Positions 31,496 to 38,617 of a stretch of DNA of 38,617 bases are shown here, one piece after another. A model generated the notes under the pieces. The model was given only the letters and a program-made list of their open reading frames with translations. It had not been told where the DNA came from and searched no databases. The stretch comes from Candidatus Saccharimonadota bacterium (lineage in GTDB: Bacteria; Patescibacteriota; Saccharimonadia; Saccharimonadales; AWTP1-31): contig JAPLYT010000001.1 of assembly GCA_026395435.1 (NCBI GenBank), positions 1 to 38,617 of the forward strand. The letters are read 5' to 3'. The position numbers and the translations under genes are program-made. Every line of letters begins with the position of its first letter. Within the stretch, counting starts at the first letter, position 1.

Positions 31496-32674
31496 CTATT
31501 GCACGGAAAGATCAAGAATCCGTTGAGCAAACGTTCTAGCAGAATCTATTTCAGATAGTGTTTCTTGAGATGGGGTACGGCCGTGTTTAACTTCTTCGAG
31601 TAGTTTACCGATGTCTTTAGCCGTGGTCGCTACGATGTGGGATAAATTTCGCGGGAGTCTCGGCGACGAACGATCTGTCTCTGTTAGGGGTGCAACTTTA
31701 TCCAAAGCGGTCACACACCGTTCTAACTTTGATATCTCCTCAAATATTTTTTGAGTAGAAGTAATATCATTTCTTTGACCAAGAGCATATAAAGCTATTA
31801 ATGATGGTGAAACGACTGCATTATCAAGTAATTGAGGCCTAACTAGACTGTGAAATGCAAACAGATATCCTGGTAAGTCAACTAATCTCGGATTTGGTAG
31901 AGCTGACCTAAGATAAGGTGCAACTCTATTAAGCGTCGATATACTTTGGACAATCCCAACAGACCCGTAGCCGAGGTTTGAAGCAGCAAATATTGCGAGT
32001 AGCCCTATGCCCAATCTAGGGTCTAACTTATGGTTTTCTAGGCCAAAGGACTCGAGTGGTACTCCGATGCTCCTTGTGCGAGAAAGCAGAAGTCGCGGAG
32101 GAATTTGCATCAAAGAACTGCGTTCTTGGCGTATATTTATTTGATTTATTACGAGGTTTTCGGGTAATAGTAACCCTCTGTCATCGGGGGTGTTAGTAAA
32201 CATTCCAAGTTCGGTTGTTGTCTTTATCTGGCTGCTTGAATTGCAGGATTTGCAGTCATCTATATCTACTGCTAATTCGGCAATGGTAGTATCGCAACTG
32301 AAACAGTGATGAAAGTCGGCTTCTTCAATATAGACTGACCCACTAGAGATCATCGAGTTTATTGTTGGGATTGCCCATTCGGTAAACACATTTTGATCGT
32401 CTGAAAGAACTACTGTCTCTTTGTTGCCTGGCCCGACAATATGTTTGGCAAAATCACTGTTATATTTTATTGCCAAACGATAGTCAGCACTTTCTGACTG
32501 CTGGCTATCGAAAAGTCCAACATTATTCCAGCAATGTACATCTACATCATTACCCTGAAGGTGGTTTAAGGCTTGGGCAGCCAAAATTCCAACAACTTTC
32601 TCTGGTTTTTCATCAATGCTAAAATCTCTATTTTGGATTGCGGCGTTAACGAATACTATTTCGGCAGAAGACAT
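31496..32674 (-). CDS. class I aminoacyl-tRNA-synthetase-like protein without HIGH and KMSKS motifs
   Basis: The 392-aa protein follows the order of a MetRS/LeuRS-type enzyme: VVGILAAQALNHLQGNDVDV (Rossmann start), FTEWAIPTINSMISSGSVYI, a zinc-knuckle-like pair CFSC (124-127) and CKSC (141-144), LLLSRTRSIGVPL, a linker FGLENHKLDPRLGI where KMSKS-containing enzymes have KMSKSxGNxxxP, then a helical end resembling an anticodon-binding bundle. HIGH is not present near the N-terminus. It is therefore probably unable to activate amino acids and may be a regulator, a tRNA-binding paralogue, or a tailoring enzyme. ATG 32674 is preferred to GTG 32704, which overlaps the hydrolase. The similarity is read by eye. 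Confidence 0.6.
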   Translation of the reverse strand: MSSAEIVFVNAAIQNRDFSIDEKPEKVVGILAAQALNHLQGNDVDVHCWNNVGLFDSQQSESADYRLAIKYNSDFAKHIVGPGNKETVVLSDDQNVFTEWAIPTINSMISSGSVYIEEADFHHCFSCDTTIAELAVDIDDCKSCNSSSQIKTTTELGMFTNTPDDRGLLLPENLVINQINIRQERSSLMQIPPRLLLSRTRSIGVPLESFGLENHKLDPRLGIGLLAIFAASNLGYGSVGIVQSISTLNRVAPYLRSALPNPRLVDLPGYLFAFHSLVRPQLLDNAVVSPSLIALYALGQRNDITSTQKIFEEISKLERCVTALDKVAPLTETDRSSPRLPRNLSHIVATTAKDIGKLLEEVKHGRTPSQETLSEIDSARTFAQRILDLSVQ

Positions 32675-32687
32675 AGGCTCATTCTCG

Positions 32688-33584
32688 CTACTTTGATAGT
32701 ACACATTCTAAGACGGCTGCAGCTAGGTCAGTCTCACGGTTGTTGTAGCTATGGTCGGCGTTAGGAATAATCTTGGCTTTACATGGTTTAAGACTCCTTA
32801 ATACCTTCACGGCCTCTTCCGTTGGTATTATGGTTCCGAAGTCGTCGGAACCATAAATTATACTTAACGGATATTCTACAGCCTTAAAGAGCTTAAAAGC
32901 GTTTTTTTCATCAGGTCGTCTAAATGGGAAGACGTCGTAGTTAGAGTTTTGGGTGATCAATTCTTTTAAACTTCCTACGGAAATTGGGTGGTCACCTGGG
33001 AATAGTTCAATAGGCACTATTTGCTTAGGAGTACTATTTTTCATAAACTTTTCTAACCGTCCGAGTAACGTAGGGTTATAGCGAGATAACTGAAGACTAA
33101 CATCATCTCCTCCAGCCGAAAGTATCAAACCCTTTACATTTTTATTGGATTTATGGATATTAGCCCAAAGCACTAATTTATTGGCACCGGTTGAATGACC
33201 GTAGAGGCAGATATCGGTATAGTTATTTTGTTTCGCCCAATTCAGAGCAGCTTCTATATCTAATTCACTTTCTGAAATGTTTTCATAAGACATACCACCG
33301 ATAACTGACTTGCCTTTTGTAGTGTCAAACTTAGTAATATAGCCAGCGCCGCGGTTATTAAATGTAAGCATGTCGACCGAAGCGGATGTTAGTTTATCGG
33401 CTAAGGTATTTGTTAACTTTGGCCAGCGAAGGATCGAGGAGCTACCTGCCCCATGAACGTAAATTAAGAGTTTTTTAGTGCTCGACATTGATGGATTCGA
33501 ATAATGTAACCCCGGAAGTAATAACCCATCAGATGTTGTTAACGATAGATGTTCAAGGACCAGTCTATTATTTTGTATTTTCAT
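32688..33584 (-). CDS. alpha/beta hydrolase, 298 aa
   Basis: The catalytic triad is visible: nucleophile in YGHSTGAN (S131), acid in YGSDDFGT (D247 or D248) and His in NADHSYNN (H278); the oxyanion segment is YVHGAGSSS (43-50). Residues before S131 fit the usual strand-turn-helix. There is no signal peptide, so it acts in the cytoplasm. TACAAT ends 6 nt before ATG 33584 with no Shine-Dalgarno sequence: leaderless. It ends 13 nt before the synthetase-like gene and diverges from the nucleotidyltransferase gene within one palindrome. Substrate unknown; UilS/dienelactone-hydrolase-like esterases are possible relatives. Confidence 0.9.
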   Translation of the reverse strand: MKIQNNRLVLEHLSLTTSDGLLLPGLHYSNPSMSSTKKLLIYVHGAGSSSILRWPKLTNTLADKLTSASVDMLTFNNRGAGYITKFDTTKGKSVIGGMSYENISESELDIEAALNWAKQNNYTDICLYGHSTGANKLVLWANIHKSNKNVKGLILSAGGDDVSLQLSRYNPTLLGRLEKFMKNSTPKQIVPIELFPGDHPISVGSLKELITQNSNYDVFPFRRPDEKNAFKLFKAVEYPLSIIYGSDDFGTIIPTEEAVKVLRSLKPCKAKIIPNADHSYNNRETDLAAAVLECVLSK

Positions 33585-33609
33585 AAAAATATTGTATCAT
33601 ATTTTTATG
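33582..33609. promoter_or_regulatory. 28-bp palindrome holding two overlapping divergent leaderless promoters
   Basis: CATAAAAATAT (33582-33592) and ATATTTTTATG (33599-33609) are perfect inverted arms around TGTATC. The arms end in the start codons of both genes. Minus -10 TACAAT (33596-33591) and plus -10 TATCAT (33595-33600) overlap, each 6 nt from its ATG. Confidence 0.85.
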
Positions 33610-34416
33610 AAAAATAGTGTTAGTCGTCAAAAATATACAACCCTAACTAACGGTAAAACCGATCAAGCAACCTACCATGATCGTGATAGTCTGCCATTTG
33701 AGGCTGTATATCCACTTATTGAGTTCAGTGATGATTATATTGAAAAGCAGACAGACCCTAAAAAATTAGAGAAACTTTTATCGAGTAACTTTTGGTATCA
33801 AAAAGCGAATTCGCTACAGCGGAAAGAAATGACCGAGCGGGTAGCCTTGGTAAATAGCAACGTTATGATTATTCTTGATTTTATTAAACAAAAATACGGA
33901 CACTTCGATCAAGAATGTGTTCATATTTCTATAGCCGGCTCTTATCTATATTCTAAAAATCCTGGCGATCTTGATTTAGATGTTGTGCTGGAAGGTTCTT
34001 TCTTTGACTATAGCTATTTTAGTAATGGTATAGAATTGCTTGATAAAACAAATAGCATTAATAAGGTGTCTTTAACTGTTATGGGTTTGGATAATATATC
34101 TGGCGCAAGAAAGATACCCTCTGAGATCGAGAATGAGGGGTTTTTGCATCAAGATACAATCATCCGCGAGACTTTGGTGGCGCCAATGCGCAATGTTACA
34201 GTATATGGTAGACCATTTTTGACACCAGATTCACTAGATAGTAAAAATATTATTGCTCGGATTGCCAGACAACTATACTTTGCCTCCCTGACATTAAAAG
34301 GCCAAATTCCATATTACAAAGAAGAACCATTAAGAAGTAAAAAAGTACTAAGTAGGATCGATGAAGCTCACGATATTCTTGAGTGGCTTTATATGAATAT
34401 ATCTGACAAAAAGTAA
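33607..34416 (+). CDS. nucleotidyltransferase-fold protein, 269 aa
   Basis: The Pol-beta-type nucleotidyltransferase signature is clear: IAGSYLYSKNPGDLDLDVVL, with G111-S112 and the metal-binding D121, D123 (and D125). The flanking sequence fits a minimal-NTase layout with a helical C-terminus (IARIARQLYFASLTLKGQIP). Such enzymes add nucleotides to proteins, RNAs or small molecules; the target is unknown. ATG 33607 is preferred to an upstream TTG at 33592, which would lie inside the promoter. It diverges from the hydrolase and synthetase-like pair. The three genes may share a pathway. Confidence 0.85.
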   Translation: MKNSVSRQKYTTLTNGKTDQATYHDRDSLPFEAVYPLIEFSDDYIEKQTDPKKLEKLLSSNFWYQKANSLQRKEMTERVALVNSNVMIILDFIKQKYGHFDQECVHISIAGSYLYSKNPGDLDLDVVLEGSFFDYSYFSNGIELLDKTNSINKVSLTVMGLDNISGARKIPSEIENEGFLHQDTIIRETLVAPMRNVTVYGRPFLTPDSLDSKNIIARIARQLYFASLTLKGQIPYYKEEPLRSKKVLSRIDEAHDILEWLYMNISDKK

Positions 34417-34438
34417 TTAACATAGATACTAAGTGGGT

Positions 34439-35701
34439 TTACGGATCAGTAGCTGGTGCCACAGGTAGTTGTTGCGAGCAGGTAGATTGATTCGGGATAT
34501 TGTTAAATCTATCGCCAATCCAGGCGATAACCTGGTTGGCTGTTTGCTTAGGAATAGCCTGATGCGCCACGTTATCCACCCAAAGACTGTCTACGTTTGA
34601 ACCTGCCTTACAGGCTGATTGGATATACAAAGCTGTGGTGTTTGGCAGTACGACTTTATCAGCCTTGCTCTCTACCACCAGAAGAGGCATGTTCGATTTT
34701 AGAACCGGTGCCGATTGTTTTTTGGCCATTTCTTTCCAGGAGCTGATAGTCACAGGATTCTGGCTATAGAATTTCATACCAAATAGATTTCTAATAAGTC
34801 CAACTAAGCTAGATTGTAGAATGCATTGATTGGCAATTCTTTGAAAGTTATTGAGCCCAGTCTTTGTCATGACATCAGAATTATTGAGACTTTTATTGCT
34901 TGCAGGCCAGGATGTACCTAATAATGGGCCAATTACCCAATCGCCAACAGTACCGTACTGTTCGTTAAACAATGGTACTAATTCAGCGGCTGGTGCCGAT
35001 GCTACGGTGCTAATGAGACGCAAGTCGGGGGCATAAGTTTTCGCCAGACTTGAGCTGAATAATGCCGAATTGCCACCCTGCGAATGTCCCCATACCGCAT
35101 AGTTGTTACTTGTATGCGCCTCACCTACATTACGAGCTGCTCTGACACTATTCAAGACATCATATGCTTCATCTTTTCCTAAAAGGTATCCAGAATTTCC
35201 AGGAGTTCCAAAGCCGGCATAATCGGTTGCTGTGACCACCCATCCCCGGCTAAGCATTTGGCTAATCCAGCTAATATTTTTTACAGGATTATTAAGCCGT
35301 GACGGTGTACATGCATCACCAAGTCCAAGCGTTCCGTGGGCCCATGCAACAATTGGTCTTGGCGTTGCAGCGGTGGTATTGTCTGGGATAAATACCATTC
35401 CCGATGAAAACGTGTAGTCACCAGAACCAGACTGAGTTCCATATAGAATACGTAAGCCATAACCGTTAGGGATTTTTACGCCTAGCGGTTCACTTCTGAC
35501 GATCTCTCCAAGGCGAACTTTCTTCGGCAGACCATCAGTTTTGTAAAATGATTTTATTCGATTTTGATGGGCGTTTACCGTCAATGAATGTATCGACAGC
35601 ACGAGCACGCCTAATGAAATCAGAGTCACAAAAAAGATTAGAAGATATGTAAAGAACCGGCGCACTTTATGGTGTCGCTTCTTATGAATTACTTCTGTCA
35701 T
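34439..35701 (-). CDS. secreted or anchored lipase/esterase (LIP family)
   Basis: The 420-aa protein starts with a basic stretch and one membrane helix (~16-38, FFTYLLIFFVTLISLGVLVL), so its enzyme domain is outside. The alpha/beta hydrolase core has IVAWAHGTLG (oxyanion side), WGHSQGGN with nucleophile S207, VESKADKVV (acid) and NVAHQAIP (His). The pattern and length match secretory lipases of the LIP family, whose members release fatty acids from host or environmental lipids. That would suit a host-dependent bacterium unable to make its own fatty acids. TACTAT ends 7 nt before ATG 35701 without a Shine-Dalgarno sequence, so leaderless. Confidence 0.88.
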   Translation of the reverse strand: MTEVIHKKRHHKVRRFFTYLLIFFVTLISLGVLVLSIHSLTVNAHQNRIKSFYKTDGLPKKVRLGEIVRSEPLGVKIPNGYGLRILYGTQSGSGDYTFSSGMVFIPDNTTAATPRPIVAWAHGTLGLGDACTPSRLNNPVKNISWISQMLSRGWVVTATDYAGFGTPGNSGYLLGKDEAYDVLNSVRAARNVGEAHTSNNYAVWGHSQGGNSALFSSSLAKTYAPDLRLISTVASAPAAELVPLFNEQYGTVGDWVIGPLLGTSWPASNKSLNNSDVMTKTGLNNFQRIANQCILQSSLVGLIRNLFGMKFYSQNPVTISSWKEMAKKQSAPVLKSNMPLLVVESKADKVVLPNTTALYIQSACKAGSNVDSLWVDNVAHQAIPKQTANQVIAWIGDRFNNIPNQSTCSQQLPVAPATDP

Positions 35702-35791
35702 AGTGTGTATAGTACCATAGTAAATATAGTCGCTTTAGCTGCTCTAATAAAATATTTGTATTTATTACTTCTTTGTGTAATAATATATGTT

Positions 35792-36070
35792 ATGTATAAC
35801 AAAGATAAACTCGATGCTGTGGTAGGTCCACCTCCAGCTATGTGCCCTGAAGAGCTTTACTCATTGGCTGATTTTGCCGATAAATTTGCCCCAGTGGCTT
35901 TAGCAGTCGCTGCTTTAAGCGGATTTCAAGCATTAAAAGCCCTTCCTGAACGCAACATTACTAGAAGTGCAGTTTTTGTAGTTGGTGCATTTGTTTCTGC
36001 CGCGGTGTTTGAAGGTTCAATGTTCTTAAATGCTGCAAGCGAACGTCACCAATCTCTAAATAATAAATAA
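35792..36070 (+). CDS. small membrane protein, 92 aa
   Basis: Family not recognised. Two hydrophobic segments are present (APVALAVAALSGFQAL and AVFVVGAFVSAAVFEGSMFL), with a Cys-Pro turn near the N-terminus (PPPAMCPEELYSL). The frame is open upstream to 35669, but that would overlap the start of the lipase gene; the ATG at 35792 sits 5 nt after a TAATAT box and is the better start. No Shine-Dalgarno sequence. Confidence 0.6.
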   Translation: MYNKDKLDAVVGPPPAMCPEELYSLADFADKFAPVALAVAALSGFQALKALPERNITRSAVFVVGAFVSAAVFEGSMFLNAASERHQSLNNK

Positions 36071-36129
36071 CAAATACCTATATTTTTAGTATAATAGCTC
36101 ATATCATTAATTGATGGGGTTGGTACGTA

Positions 36130-36729
36130 TTGAAAAATAAGAAGTTTAAAATTATGGCGATAATTTTGCTCGTTTTAGCTATTTTTTTAGTTGGTATAAA
36201 ACTCCTTTCGTCAAAATCTAATAAGCCAGACTCTGTCTCTATTAATTCAAAAAGTTCGATTAGTTTTGCCGAAGAATGCAATAACCTAAATCCGGACTCA
36301 ATTAATAAGATTTTTAAATCAAAATCGGTAGAGATAATTAAAGATAGTGTCAGTAAATTAGAAACTTCCAGCAGTAAAGTACTAAGCTGTCCACTAAGAA
36401 TTAAATTTGAAAAGAAAACAAATACGATCGTATTAAAAATTCAGAACTTCAAAAATGAAACTCCTGACACTCAAAAAAAACGGATAGCAGATTTAAATCA
36501 ATCTGCTAAAGAAAAGAACAGCATTTATTCAAACCAAATTATTAACAATGTCGGTGATGCAACGGTCTTTAGCACTCGTAAATTAGCCAGAATAACAGAA
36601 CTTAAGATTGTTACAATTTCCAAAGATAAGACTATAAACACATCACTAAGCTTTGATTCAAGCCAAAAAGAGAACAAAGATATCAGTAAAGATATATTAG
36701 TCCAGCTGAATAAGCAGTTACTCCTTTAA
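36130..36729 (+). CDS. Lys/Ser-rich exported or anchored hypothetical protein, 199 aa
   Basis: Family not recognised. It begins with a Lys-rich stretch and a single hydrophobic segment (IMAIILLVLAIFLVGIKLL, 8-26) typical of an uncleaved signal anchor. The outer part is rich in Lys, Ser and Asn with two Cys (EECNNLN, LSCPLRI). TTG 36130 gives the full basic N-terminus; the first in-frame ATG (36154) would cut into it. A TATAAT-like box lies near 36090. Base composition is AT-rich. It directly precedes the BspA-like gene on the same strand. Confidence 0.65.
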   Translation: MKNKKFKIMAIILLVLAIFLVGIKLLSSKSNKPDSVSINSKSSISFAEECNNLNPDSINKIFKSKSVEIIKDSVSKLETSSSKVLSCPLRIKFEKKTNTIVLKIQNFKNETPDTQKKRIADLNQSAKEKNSIYSNQIINNVGDATVFSTRKLARITELKIVTISKDKTINTSLSFDSSQKENKDISKDILVQLNKQLLL

Positions 36730-36764
36730 GCTTAACGTAATAAGTGGTAAACTTATAAGCGGTT

Positions 36765-38617
36765 ATGTTTAAGATAAAAAAACAAATGGTTAAATACTCA
36801 CTAAGAATTTTGGTACCTTTTTCATTGCTTTCAATTTTTGCGCTACCTGCTCTTATGAATACCCCGGTCCATGCCTTATCAAGCTCTGATTTTGTGACTA
36901 CTTGGAAAACTGATAACCCTGGTGTTTCAAATAGTACTTCGATTACGGTTCCAATGATTGGGGTCGACAATTATAGCGTCGATTGGAACAACGATGGAAT
37001 CTTTGATGAAACTGGCTTAAACGGATCCACTACTCATGATTTTGGATCTGCAGGGACCTACACTATTAGAATCTCAGCGCCTACTGCTAGGATATATTTT
37101 GGCAATAACGGCGACAAAGATAAGATATTAAACATTAGCCAATGGGGTACAACGGCTTGGACTGATTTCTCAGATGCGTTTAGTGGATGTAGTCATATAG
37201 ACGTAACGGCAACAGATTCTCCGGATTTAAGTCAGGCTACTAGCTTGGCGAGTATGTTCAGAACGGCGTCTTCACTGGTCGGTAACTCATCATTCAACAA
37301 TTGGAATACTTCGACGATAACAGATTTGGGAAGTATCTTTTTCAATGATCCGCTCTTCAACCAAGATATTAGCGGCTGGAACACTAGTAATGTAACTTCT
37401 ATGGGTCAAATGTTTCAAGGAGCATCTACCTTCAACCAAGATATTAGCGGCTGGAACACTAGTAAGCTAACTTCGGCGTATTATATGTTTGCCGATGCTA
37501 TAGCCTTCAACCAAGACATCAGTGGATGGAACGTATCTAAGGTAGAAACTTTTACCGGCATGTTCGTTAATGATCCGCTCTTTAACCAAGACATCAGTGG
37601 ATGGAACACGAGCAGTGCAACAAACTTTAGCTGGATGTTTAGTAATACAACTCTATTCAACCAAAATATCGGTGGCTGGAACACCAGCAAAGTTACCGAT
37701 ATGAGCTATATGTTCTATGTTTCTCAAGTTTTCAACCAAGATATCAGTGGCTGGGATACTAGTAAGGTTACCGATATGAGCTATATGTTTACCTATAATG
37801 CTATTTTTAATCAGAATATTACAGGCTGGGATACTAGTAAGGTTACCGATATGAGCTATATGTTTAAACAGGCCTACGGGCTTAACCAGAATTTAGGCCT
37901 TTGGGACGTTACTAGCGTGACCAACATGACCGATATGTTCAAGAGCGTAACGCTACCTACTGCTACCTACGACGCTATACTTATGGGTTGGTCGGCAGAA
38001 ACGCTAAAAAATAACGTAACATTTAATGCCGGTAATAGCCGTTACTGCGCCGTAGAAGCTCGAGATGCAATTACGACCAATTATTCTTGGACAATACAAG
38101 ACGGCGGTCCTTCTATTTGCGATACATCAAACGATGTAACTCTTACTACAACTGATGGAATCGATGTTATTAAGGAAGGAAGCACCGGCTACCAAACCAC
38201 CCAGACTATTACCAACAATGGACCGCTCAGTGTCGATACTATTAATTTTAGTTTGGACCAAAATGACTGTATAAGTATCACTTCTACATCTAACAGTGGT
38301 GATGCTACAACATTAGGTTCCATTACTAGCCAAACCTGGACAGGCTTACTCGAAACTGGCCAGACACTCACTATTACCTACAACGCAGACATCACCTGTA
38401 GTGGTGGAAGTACTATTACGTTTGATAACCCAATAACTAGCATGGCCTACATAGGCTTTACACTAACTGATACCAATTCTTCTAATAACAGCGATAGCGT
38501 CGACCAGACATTAATTTTGGGCGTAGATCTAAGTATTACAACCACCGACAATTTAGATGATATTTTGGAAAATTCCACCGGCTACCAAACCACCCAGACT
38601 ATTACCAACAATGGACC
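36765..38617 (+). CDS. BspA-like (DUF285) surface protein, 5' part; runs off the window
   Basis: At least 617 codons. A signal peptide (SLLSIFALPALMNTPVHA, probable cut after VHA) leads into a PKD-like start (NYSVDWNNDGIFDETGL). From residue ~198 come about eight 25-residue DUF285 repeats (FNQDISGWNTSKVTDMSYMF), the BspA-type leucine-rich-like solenoid used by bacteria and mycoplasmas as surface adhesins. After ~residue 455 follow repeated DUF11-like beta domains (TGYQTTQTITNNGP), about 131 residues per unit. TTATAA ends 6 nt before ATG 36765, without a Shine-Dalgarno sequence. This is a likely host-contact protein; its anchor is outside the window. Confidence 0.9.
   Translation, partial: MFKIKKQMVKYSLRILVPFSLLSIFALPALMNTPVHALSSSDFVTTWKTDNPGVSNSTSITVPMIGVDNYSVDWNNDGIFDETGLNGSTTHDFGSAGTYTIRISAPTARIYFGNNGDKDKILNISQWGTTAWTDFSDAFSGCSHIDVTATDSPDLSQATSLASMFRTASSLVGNSSFNNWNTSTITDLGSIFFNDPLFNQDISGWNTSNVTSMGQMFQGASTFNQDISGWNTSKLTSAYYMFADAIAFNQDISGWNVSKVETFTGMFVNDPLFNQDISGWNTSSATNFSWMFSNTTLFNQNIGGWNTSKVTDMSYMFYVSQVFNQDISGWDTSKVTDMSYMFTYNAIFNQNITGWDTSKVTDMSYMFKQAYGLNQNLGLWDVTSVTNMTDMFKSVTLPTATYDAILMGWSAETLKNNVTFNAGNSRYCAVEARDAITTNYSWTIQDGGPSICDTSNDVTLTTTDGIDVIKEGSTGYQTTQTITNNGPLSVDTINFSLDQNDCISITSTSNSGDATTLGSITSQTWTGLLETGQTLTITYNADITCSGGSTITFDNPITSMAYIGFTLTDTNSSNNSDSVDQTLILGVDLSITTTDNLDDILENSTGYQTTQTITNNG
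37356..37938 (+). repeat. 75-bp tandem repeats coding for DUF285 units
   Basis: Units begin at 37356, 37431, 37506 and so on with exact 75-bp spacing, each starting TTCAACCAAGA or similar. Units at ~37731 and ~37806 share long identical stretches (ACTAGTAAGGTTACCGATAT), which points to recent amplification or gene conversion. Boundaries at the end are approximate. Confidence 0.88.
38183..38617 (+). repeat. 42-bp exact direct repeat, 393 bp apart, in DUF11-like domains
   Basis: Positions 38183-38224 and 38576-38617 are identical over 42 bp (start CACCGGCTACCAAACCACCC) and in the same frame (131 codons apart). The second copy is cut by the window edge and may extend further. Confidence 0.88.

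Noticed and set aside
31327-31558. Short overlapping frames on both strands (60-70 aa)
   Set aside because: They cover a terminator-like hairpin and the end of the synthetase-like gene, mirror one another, and lack ribosome binding sites.
37356-37938. CRISPR-like regular repeats
   Set aside because: The 75-bp period is in frame and codes for DUF285 protein units; there are no unique spacers.

Overview
The window looks like chromosome of a Patescibacteria/CPR member, most likely a Saccharibacteria (TM7)-type bacterium. The reasons are indirect: reduced gene-dense layout, split and interrupted ribosomal-protein operons, extended L1 and SecE proteins, a thymidylate kinase-ThyX fusion, a BspA-like surface protein, and a lone threonine dehydratase without other amino-acid biosynthesis genes. 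TGA is used as a stop (for example at 7456 and 23618), so the code is not the UGA-Gly code of SR1/Gracilibacteria. No database search was possible; the phylum is inference.

Layout. 1-7.8 kb (almost all minus): 5' part of dnaX, several unknown proteins, a 2H phosphoesterase, then rplJ-rplL behind a classical L10 leader. 7.8-13.2 kb (minus): small unknown genes, ilvA, and a dTMP block of dCTP deaminase followed by a thymidylate kinase-ThyX fusion. 13.4-17.3 kb: an MprF-like protein, a dNMP-kinase-like protein and thymidine kinase diverging from a large nested palindrome, and a HAD-like protein. 17.3-24.3 kb: a cell-envelope block with an O-antigen-ligase-like/penicillin-binding transpeptidase fusion, an Lnt-like acyltransferase, a second O-antigen-ligase-like protein and two exported or anchored proteins. 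24.5-27.5 kb (minus): secE-nusG-(small membrane gene)-rplK-(92-aa gene)-rplA. 27.6-31.3 kb: YgjP-type metalloprotease, P-loop kinase, an HTH protein overlapping tRNA-Trp, a CPBP protease, and a RelE/Phd toxin-antitoxin pair between 39-bp direct repeats. 31.5-38.6 kb: a motif-less class I aminoacyl-tRNA-synthetase relative, an alpha/beta hydrolase, a nucleotidyltransferase, a secreted lipase, small membrane proteins, and the 5' part of a repetitive BspA/DUF285 surface protein.

Most notable observations. (1) Two copies of a structured leader RNA (6065-6160 and 9971-10066, minus) share a paired stem, a 10-bp long-range pairing that would capture the 5' arm of a terminator, and a U-tract terminator just before the ribosome binding site of a small unknown gene. 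I do not recognise the family; it could be a new attenuator or riboswitch. (2) The polymerase-transpeptidase fusion at 17442-19766 parallels SEDS-bPBP pairs but appears built on an O-antigen-ligase-like membrane half. (3) About ten genes have a -10 box 6-7 nt before the ATG and no Shine-Dalgarno sequence, pointing to leaderless mRNAs; at 33582-33609 two divergent genes start at the two ends of one 28-bp palindrome. (4) A 33-codon remnant resembling the end of ribosomal protein L1 lies at 17307-17408. (5) DnaX appears to lack its zinc-binding module.
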